Assembly (NCBI GenBank): GCA_037176725.1
Contig: JAZBRS010000020.1
Span: 102,628,501 to 102,692,500, forward strand
DNA: 64,000 nucleotides
Direction: 5' to 3'
Source of the DNA: Posidonia oceanica
Taxonomy: Eukaryota > Streptophyta > Magnoliopsida > Alismatales > Posidoniaceae
Of the stretch, positions 57,254 through 64,000 are shown in pieces; the stretch's first letter is position 1; the number at the start of each line of letters is the position of its first letter. The translations under genes and the position numbers were made by a program. The notes below the pieces were generated by a model. The model saw only the letters and a program-made list of their open reading frames with translations. It searched no databases and was not told where the DNA came from.

Positions 57254-58195
57254 TGTAGTAATCTTGAATTCTGATCATTCATGCACGATACCAAAGTTTG
57301 CGTGCACCGATCAAAATAGGCTCACTATATGCGGCTAGATCCGAGGGAAGAAACTCGACTCGGAAACACTGGCAAAAGAAAAGAAAAGAAATGATAAGAC
57401 AAAATCGGAGTCACCACCAGGTCTATTGAATTAGAAGACAGGGAAAACCGAGGGTAAAGCATGAAAAGACATGCAGAACTGGATGCAAAGAAGGGGCAAA
57501 GGGATGCAACGCTAAGCTAAGCTATGCTATGCTATGCTATGACTCATGCCTAGGATAAAGGAAAGGTCGATGCGAGCTAAGAGAAAGGGCAAGGACTTCT
57601 GTTACGCACGGGAAAGGTGTTAGGCACCCCCGATACGTCCGAGAGTCGGTCTTTCTTAAGCAATCTCGTGCTAATGCAGGGAAATGCTAGCCTAATGCCT
57701 AATGCCAATGAATGCCTACCTGCTATGCATGGGAAATAAACGTAATATCTATGTGCTCAGCAACGCTGCTAGTGTTCCAAATTGGGCAGACCCTGGTTCG
57801 TGAGAACTCCTAGGTAGTAAATATCATAGCCCTAATGCAGGTGCAGGCGATAAAGCAAAACTACGGGGAAACCAAGCAATGCAAATGACATGTAAGCGAT
57901 AAAGCAAAGTAGATGCAGAAAACTGTGCGAAACGTGGGAAACAATGCAAGGCACGGAAAATGATGCAAAAGGGGCGCAGAAAACTATGCAACGGAGCACG
58001 AAATGATGCAAAATGCAGAAAACAGGGCAAAGTACGGAAAACGAGGCAAAGCTGGGTGCAAAACCAAAACAAAGGGGTGGGCAACATGCATAGGGGTTGC
58101 AGCAAGCCAAGGAAGCAATATAACATGGAAAACGACGAGCGAAGCAAAATCGGCATTTTAAAATGACTATCAGCCGTCCAATGTTGGATGCTAGC
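57254..58195 (-). repeat. LTR G, right part, reverse strand, inserted in LTR F
   Basis: Minus-strand end GGATTACTACA-like (plus strand TGTAGTAATC at 57254). Hairpin box 57610-57631; PBS-like TGGTGACTCCG 57406-57416. Its end sequence resembles the LTR C fragment at 15735-15816. Interrupted at 58195 by LTR H; the rest lies outside the window. Confidence 0.8.
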
Positions 58196-61100
58196 TGTTG
58201 ACACCCCATTTTGACAGGTTGAATCAATGGAATCTTCTGGTGGCTTCTGAACCCAAATCTAGGTCCAAACCTACACCTTTCTCTTCATCCTTCCCTCCAA
58301 ATTAAGCCCAAACCTAATCAAGAATCACACCCATTTCCCAAGTCCAAAAACTACCCAAAAACCATTGGAAAACCCATCCTTCCAAACTTAGAAAACCCAC
58401 CAAAAAGCCTGTAGAATTTCAAACCAGAACCACTCCCAAAAACCCTAGAAAACCTAGGTAAAAGTACTCTTTTTCTACACCTCAAAATCCTTCCAAAACC
58501 TTCCATAATCCCACTTCAAATCCTAGGTCCAGCACTAGAGACCCTAGGCCACACACTCACCAAATTTCACCTCTTTTCTAAGTCTCTAACCCCTTCTTTT
58601 ATCCAAATTATCCTTTTCTCTTTCCTAAATTATTCTTTTCTCTCTCCTCTCTCTCCTCCCTCTTACTCTCCTTCTTTTCACTCCCTTATGTCTCTTTTTC
58701 TTGCTTGGCTGTGGGCCCACCTTGTGCACCTATCTCTTTTGTATTTTATTTATATTTTTATTTTATTTTTAGCTTATTCCTTGATTTTCTAATATTTATT
58801 TTCCTTCCACTCCTCACTTTCTTCTTTCCTTCTCCAATTACTTCCTTTTCTTCTTCCTTTTCTTTTTCTTTCCCTTTCTTCCACTAAATCTTTAAAAAAC
58901 CTTTAAAAACCATTAAAACTCTAAAACAAAGGAGGAACAAATCAAAATCCTAAAAAGAAGTATTTAGAAACTTAAACAAACAATTGAAAACAAAAACCTA
59001 ACTAAATCAAACTAAAAAGGGAAACTAAGAATGCAATCTAAAAAATACAAAACAAACAAAAAGAAAATGCTATAAAATCAAGCAAAAAACCAAAATATAA
59101 TCAAGACAAACCAAAAGTAAAAACCCTATTAAAAATAATCAAAAACAAATCCTAAAGAAGAAGAAAACAATTAAAAACACTAAGACAAGTAATTAAGGAG
59201 AAACTTAACTTAACAAATCTAAAAGAAACAATTAAAACCTAATACAAGCCTAAAAAAAAACTTAATTTTAAAAAAGAAAAAGAAAAGGAAAAAACTTAAC
59301 AAAAAAATATTAAAAGAACTTAACAAACAAAATTAAAAAAACAATTTAAAGAAGACTTAAGAAAATCCTAAATCAAAAATCAAAAAGTCCTCCTAACTAA
59401 TTAAAAAGCAACCCATTAAAAAATCCTAATTAAAAATCCCAACTTAATAAGAAAAACTTAACTAAAAAACAATTAAAAAACTTAACAAACATTTAAACAA
59501 AATCAAAAAACAATTCAAAGAAAACTTAAATCCTAATCAAACATTAAAACTCCTTCTAACCCTAATTAATTTAAAAACAATCTTTAAAAACCTAATCAAA
59601 AATCCTAACTTAAAAACAACTACTCTAAAAACATTTTCAAATCTTTTCTATTTTTATTTCTATTTTAGTTTTCTTCTTCTTCCTCTTCTTCATTTCCTTT
59701 TCTTCCTTTCTTCCTCTTTCCTTTTATTTTTCTTTTCTCATCTTTGCCGGCCCAGCCCGTTAGCTGCTCTCCCCTTCTTCCTTCTTTCTTTCTTTTTTTC
59801 TTTTTTTCTGCGCAAGCCAGGCCCAGCCCACTCCCGCAGCTGCTTCCTCCTCTTCCCTCCTTCTTCCTCTTCCTTCTTCTTCTTCTTCAGACTCCTTCTT
59901 TCCCGCGAACCAGCCAACTCCCTCCCTCCTTTGAAATTCAACTTCTTTCCCTCTCCGTCCAATCCACTTACAGCTTGCTCTTCCTCTCTCTTCTCTCAGT
60001 GGTTCTTCTGGGGGGCATTTACTGCCCGTCTCCTCGCTGGCCGCCTCTCCATCAGCAGCAGTTCTCGCGCTGGTGGATTCAAATTCCACAAGCGCGCTCG
60101 TCTCCTCCATCCAGCCCCTGTTAAAACCTCATCCAATTCCCCTCCTCAACCACCTCTTGGCATTCGGAGAGAACACCTTTTGATCCCCCAGAGAGAGAGC
60201 GTCCTAAGTGCAAGAGAGCCACCTGCAATTCTCCTCTTCCTCTGCCAGAAATCAGACCTCTTCTTCCTCTTCATCCCACTGCAATCCAGAGCCTTCAACT
60301 CCATCCAAATCACTCCCAATCCATCCCCCAAATCTACCCAGAATCCCAGCACCCCTTCCCTTCCTTCCACGACCAAAGCCATCCTTGAAACCACCCCCAA
60401 TCACCCTGAAACCACAGCAGAACCCAACACCACCTCCTCTCAAAATTCCCAACACCACAGACCTGCAAATCTCCCCAAACACCAGAACATCACCTTCCTA
60501 AGCCACCTGAGCATTGGCTTTCATCCTCACCACAGACCAAACCCCCCACAACAAACACTTAGCCACTTTCTGATCCAGAAATCCATTCAACTACCTTCTT
60601 CCCTTCCAGGCCTCCGCAGACCAAACTAAGCCCTCCTTCACATTCACTGAGCATCCAGAAGCCCACTGGCGGCCTCCGCTTGAACCAGAGAGCAGCATAC
60701 ACTTCCCTGCACCTCCGATTGTCCTCTGTGCACCCAAAATCGCCGCTTCTTCCTCCGACCTTCAAAGCTTCGCTCCAAGCATCCAGCGAGCTCCGGAGGA
60801 CTGCGTAGAGCCGATCCAAGCACCCGCAAGCCATCGGCGATGCCCTAGAGCTCAGACGAACACCGCCGGTCTCTGCTGAAATAGCCTGCGTCGGGGGGAC
60901 ACTCCGGACTGCAAAACAGGTACCCCTCTTCTCCAGTAATCTAGTTTCTCCCTTCTCTCGCTTTTCCACCCCTCGGAACGGGGTTCTGTTCCTTCTCACG
61001 TCGGGTCAGTACCGCCGCTAACCCGTCTTCTCTGGCGAGCTCAGAGCTTGCCTCGCCGCTCCGGTTAGCAGAACGTCCCTCCATCGATCGTCTGAGCTCC

Positions 61101-64000
61101 GTGTAGCTTCCAGGAGTGCAGCCCTGTCTCCAGTTCCCTCCAGCGACGCCGCAATCGTCCGGACTGCTCCAAAATCCCCTACAGACCTCCGTCGTCTTCT
61201 CCAGCCAGCTTCAGGTCGTGTCACGGCCCGCCGATGCCACTCCGATCTCCGCACGTCTCTGGCGAAGCTTCCCAGCCGTGCAGCGCATCACCAGCATCCC
61301 CTCTCTGCCTTCTCTGGCCACTGGTAGCACTGTGCTACAGTGACCTTCTTTTCCTTCGTTACTGTGCATTTATTTTCCCCTATCATGCCTATTTTGCCAA
61401 ATATTGCATTTTTGCCTTGCGCTTTTATTTTATTGCTTTCCAGTCCTGCCATCGTTCAAGAATCATTTAAGTTTGAATTAAAATCATATGAAATTGCATA
61501 AAAACCTAAAGATCTGCTAAGTTGCATATTAGTCCTCCTGCTGTGTTTTTCTTTAAGTTTTATTTTAGTCTAAGCCCAGCATGTTTTTTTATTTACTTTT
61601 TAGTCCTCTGCTGTTACAGTTTATTTACTTTTCTTTATTTCCAGCCCAGTTATTTATTTTATTTACATTCTAGTCCAGTTCCAGTTCATTTAAGTTTCTG
61701 TCTTTTTAATTTCCAGTCCTGTTACTTTTTTTATTTGCATTATGGTCCTACTGTAGTTCCAATGTAGTTTTTGTTCTTTATTTTCCAGTCCAGCATCTTT
61801 TTATTTTTGCATGTTAGTCCTCTGGTTGTTAAACTCATTTAATCTTCTATTTTTTACCTTATTAAATTGCTTTTTAGCCTACTTCTTTATTTTATTTGCT
61901 TTTTGGTCCTCTGATCTGTTGATAAATCATTTTATTTCCATCTTTGTCTTACTGCATTGCATTTTTATCCCATACTTTCTGTTTTTTGCACTTAGGTCCT
62001 CAGCATGCATGCACAGCATATTTTTCTTGCATTTTACCTTATAAAATTGCATTTTAGCCCCTACATGTTTCAAAATTATACATAGGTCCTCAGTATGTTT
62101 ATAAAACTCATTTTTCAACATACTTTTGCTTATAAAATTGCATTTTAGCCCCTGCATGTTTCAAAATTGCATGTCAGTCCATTACATGTTTTCAAAACTC
62201 ATTTAAATGTATGTTTTACCTTATTAAATTGCATTTCAGACCCTACATTTTGTTTTAATTACATTCAGACCCTCAAGTTTTCAAAAACCTTGCATATAAG
62301 CCCCTAACTTTTCAAAATTCTTGCATTTAGGTCCTTAACTTTTTCAAAACTTGCATGTAGGTCCTTAACTTTTCTGAAAAGTCATTCTTAGGTCCTTTTT
62401 CTGCATTTTTGCATGCATTGCACCCATGCATCTTTGCATTTAGCATCTTTGCACACACTTAAGCACTCCTAGCTCCCATGTACGTGGGAGGACCTATTTT
62501 GCACACCCCTAGGACCTCTTTTGCACTTAGATCCATTCTTCTCCCCTGTTCTTGGTCCTTCTGCCTTGAAGCCTGCACATCTTCTGATTGGGCTGCCGGA
62601 TCTTTACAACCAAGTTACCTGGACAACCCCGGTGGAGCGCACTTCAATGCAGACCAAGCACTTCTCAGATCAGGCTTCAGATCTCCAAGGTAAGTCCTCC
62701 TGAACTCCTGCACAGCATTTTTGCACATCATTTGCATTGCATGCATTGTTTTTGCTTCCCGTTTTCTCGAGCATGTAGATTAGGACTCCCTCTTCCTATC
62801 TATCAACTCTGTCTCCCCTTTCCACGTACTCTCAGTGTTTTGGGTTGTGTTTCCCCTGGATTCACCACTAATTGCGACTTTCTTCCCCCTTTTCCACCGC
62901 ACCGCGAGCTTTTGGCAGCGTGCGAGACATATCGTGGGACGGATTAGTGGGAAACAGTCACAGAACAGCGGTGATCCCTCCACTTGCTTCCTTTTTCCTT
63001 TGTAGGTCTTCACACCTACATTGCGTGGTCCTTAAACGGTGTCGGTTCTCACACTCACACCGTTTGCTTCTCCTTGCTCTTTCCCTTTACATCTCCATCT
63101 GCATGGCTTTATCGATGTTTTATTTCGCTTGCTTTGGCACCATTTTGCGTGCCTGCTTCGCTTTTGGCACCGTTTTGTGTGCTCGCTTCGCTTTTGGCAC
63201 CGTTTGGCATGCCCACTTTATTTCTCGTGCCGTTTGGCATGCTTATCTTGTTTCTCGCGTCGTTTGGCGTGCCTGCTTTGTTTTTCGCACCGTTTTGCAT
63301 GCCGCTTTGTTTCTTGCACTACTTTACGTGCCTACTTTGTTTTTCGCACTGTTTTGCGTGTCTGTCTTGTTTCTCACGTCGTTTGGCGTGCTTCCTTTGT
63401 TTTTTCACACCGTTTGGCGTGCCTGCTTTGTTTTTTGCATCGTTTTGCTTGTCGATCTTATTTCTTGCACCGTTTCGCGTGCTGCTTCTGTTTCTCGCAC
63501 CGTTTTACGTGTTTTATGCTGTTTTCTTCTGCATGTCGCCTGCATTGCTTGGTTTTACTGCTGATTTGTTTTATCGTCTGCATTTGCATATAGGGCAGTG
63601 ATGCTTACTGCCTGGAGTTCTCACGAACCAGGGTTCGCCGGGTTCGGAACACAGACAGCGTTGCTAAGCGCTTAGACTGCACGTTTAATTCCTTGCATTG
63701 CATTCCATCACATAGAGCACACCTTTGAGCATTTAGATAGGCATTCATTGGCACTTAGGCATTCAAATCTGTATTTCCCTGCGTATGCGAGCGTAAGCCT
63801 AGAAAGATCGATTCTCAGGCGTGTCGGGGGTGCCTAACACCTTCCCTGCACATAACAAGAGTCCTTGCCTAATCTTTTGGCCCGCAATGATCATATTGCC
63901 CTTATCCTAGGCATGAGTCATATCATTTGCATTCATTTGCATCTCTTTTCTTTTGCATTGCCTTGCTTTGCATCCTTTGCTTGGTTTTGCATGTTAATTC
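58196..64000 (+). repeat. LTR H, A/B family, cut by the window end
   Basis: Starts TGTTGACACCCCATTTTG. Same zones as the B LTRs: A-rich, CT/GC-rich (59640-61340), possible donor CAG|GTACCC from 60917, TTGCAT...TCC zone 61390-62410, minisatellite 63125-63510, hairpin box 63826-63847. By comparison with B about 170 bp are missing. Whether a 5' LTR, 3' LTR or solo LTR cannot be decided. Confidence 0.9.
63125..63510 (+). repeat. 30-bp minisatellite of LTR H
   Basis: About a dozen diverged copies; TTTTGGCACCGTTTTG alternates with TTTCTCGCACCGTTTGGC forms not seen in A or B, showing family-specific spread within the array. Confidence 0.8.

Overview
The window is a nest of plant LTR retrotransposons. 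I find no convincing host gene, tRNA, rRNA or other cellular RNA gene. The evidence for a plant is the set of Ty3/gypsy elements: an LTR start of TGTTGACACC or TGTAGACACC, LTR ends in ...TTACTACA, a primer site of the TGGCGACTCC type, very long LTRs, a Tat-lineage (Ogre/Retand-like) pol with a second RNase H, and an ORF resembling the plant mobile domain (PMD). The nesting suggests heterochromatin of a large plant genome; the species cannot be told.

Layout from left to right. (1) Element A, 1-14582: the last 717 bp of its 5' LTR, PBS, leader, a broken gag, no pol, a long repeat-filled 3' non-coding region, PPT and a complete 5.85-kb 3' LTR. It sits inside an LTR of the older element C. (2) Element C: LTR piece 14583-15846, internal remnant 15847-19581 without gag or pol, and a 2.7-kb LTR 19582-22299. 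(3) An unassigned AT-rich island, 22300-22812. (4) LTR D from 22813, interrupted at 23812 by LTR E, which is interrupted at 25720 by element B. (5) Element B, 25721-53151, is complete end to end: 27.4 kb, flanked by the 5-bp duplication AAACC, with LTRs of 6168 and 5949 bp. Its interior runs PBS, leader, gag, protease, linker, RT, RNase H, archaeal-type RNase H, integrase, spacer, PMD-like ORF, stem-loop arrays and PPT. Every coding segment carries stop codons and there is one frame change. (6) LTR E resumes at 53157 and ends at 54870. It is followed by a PBS, a 1.6-kb gene-free interior, and then LTR F of the same family in the opposite orientation (56458-57253), so two PBS-LTR ends face away from each other. 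(7) Reverse LTR G (57254-58195) lies in F, and H (58196-64000, cut by the window end) lies in G; H belongs to the A/B family.

How the parts relate. A and B have the same LTR family. B once encoded a full Gag-Pol, whereas A keeps only Gag and looks like a non-autonomous derivative needing Pol in trans. Outside the coding parts the elements share unusual non-coding architecture: a hairpin box near every LTR end, a second PBS-like sequence inside the LTR, a stem-loop that straddles the PPT and the start of the 3' LTR, and arrays of short stem-loops in the 3' region. The stems of those modules change sequence while pairing is kept. This shared structured-RNA/DNA system is the most novel-looking signal; the PMD-like ORF downstream of integrase is second.

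All similarity statements were made by eye, without alignments or database searches.
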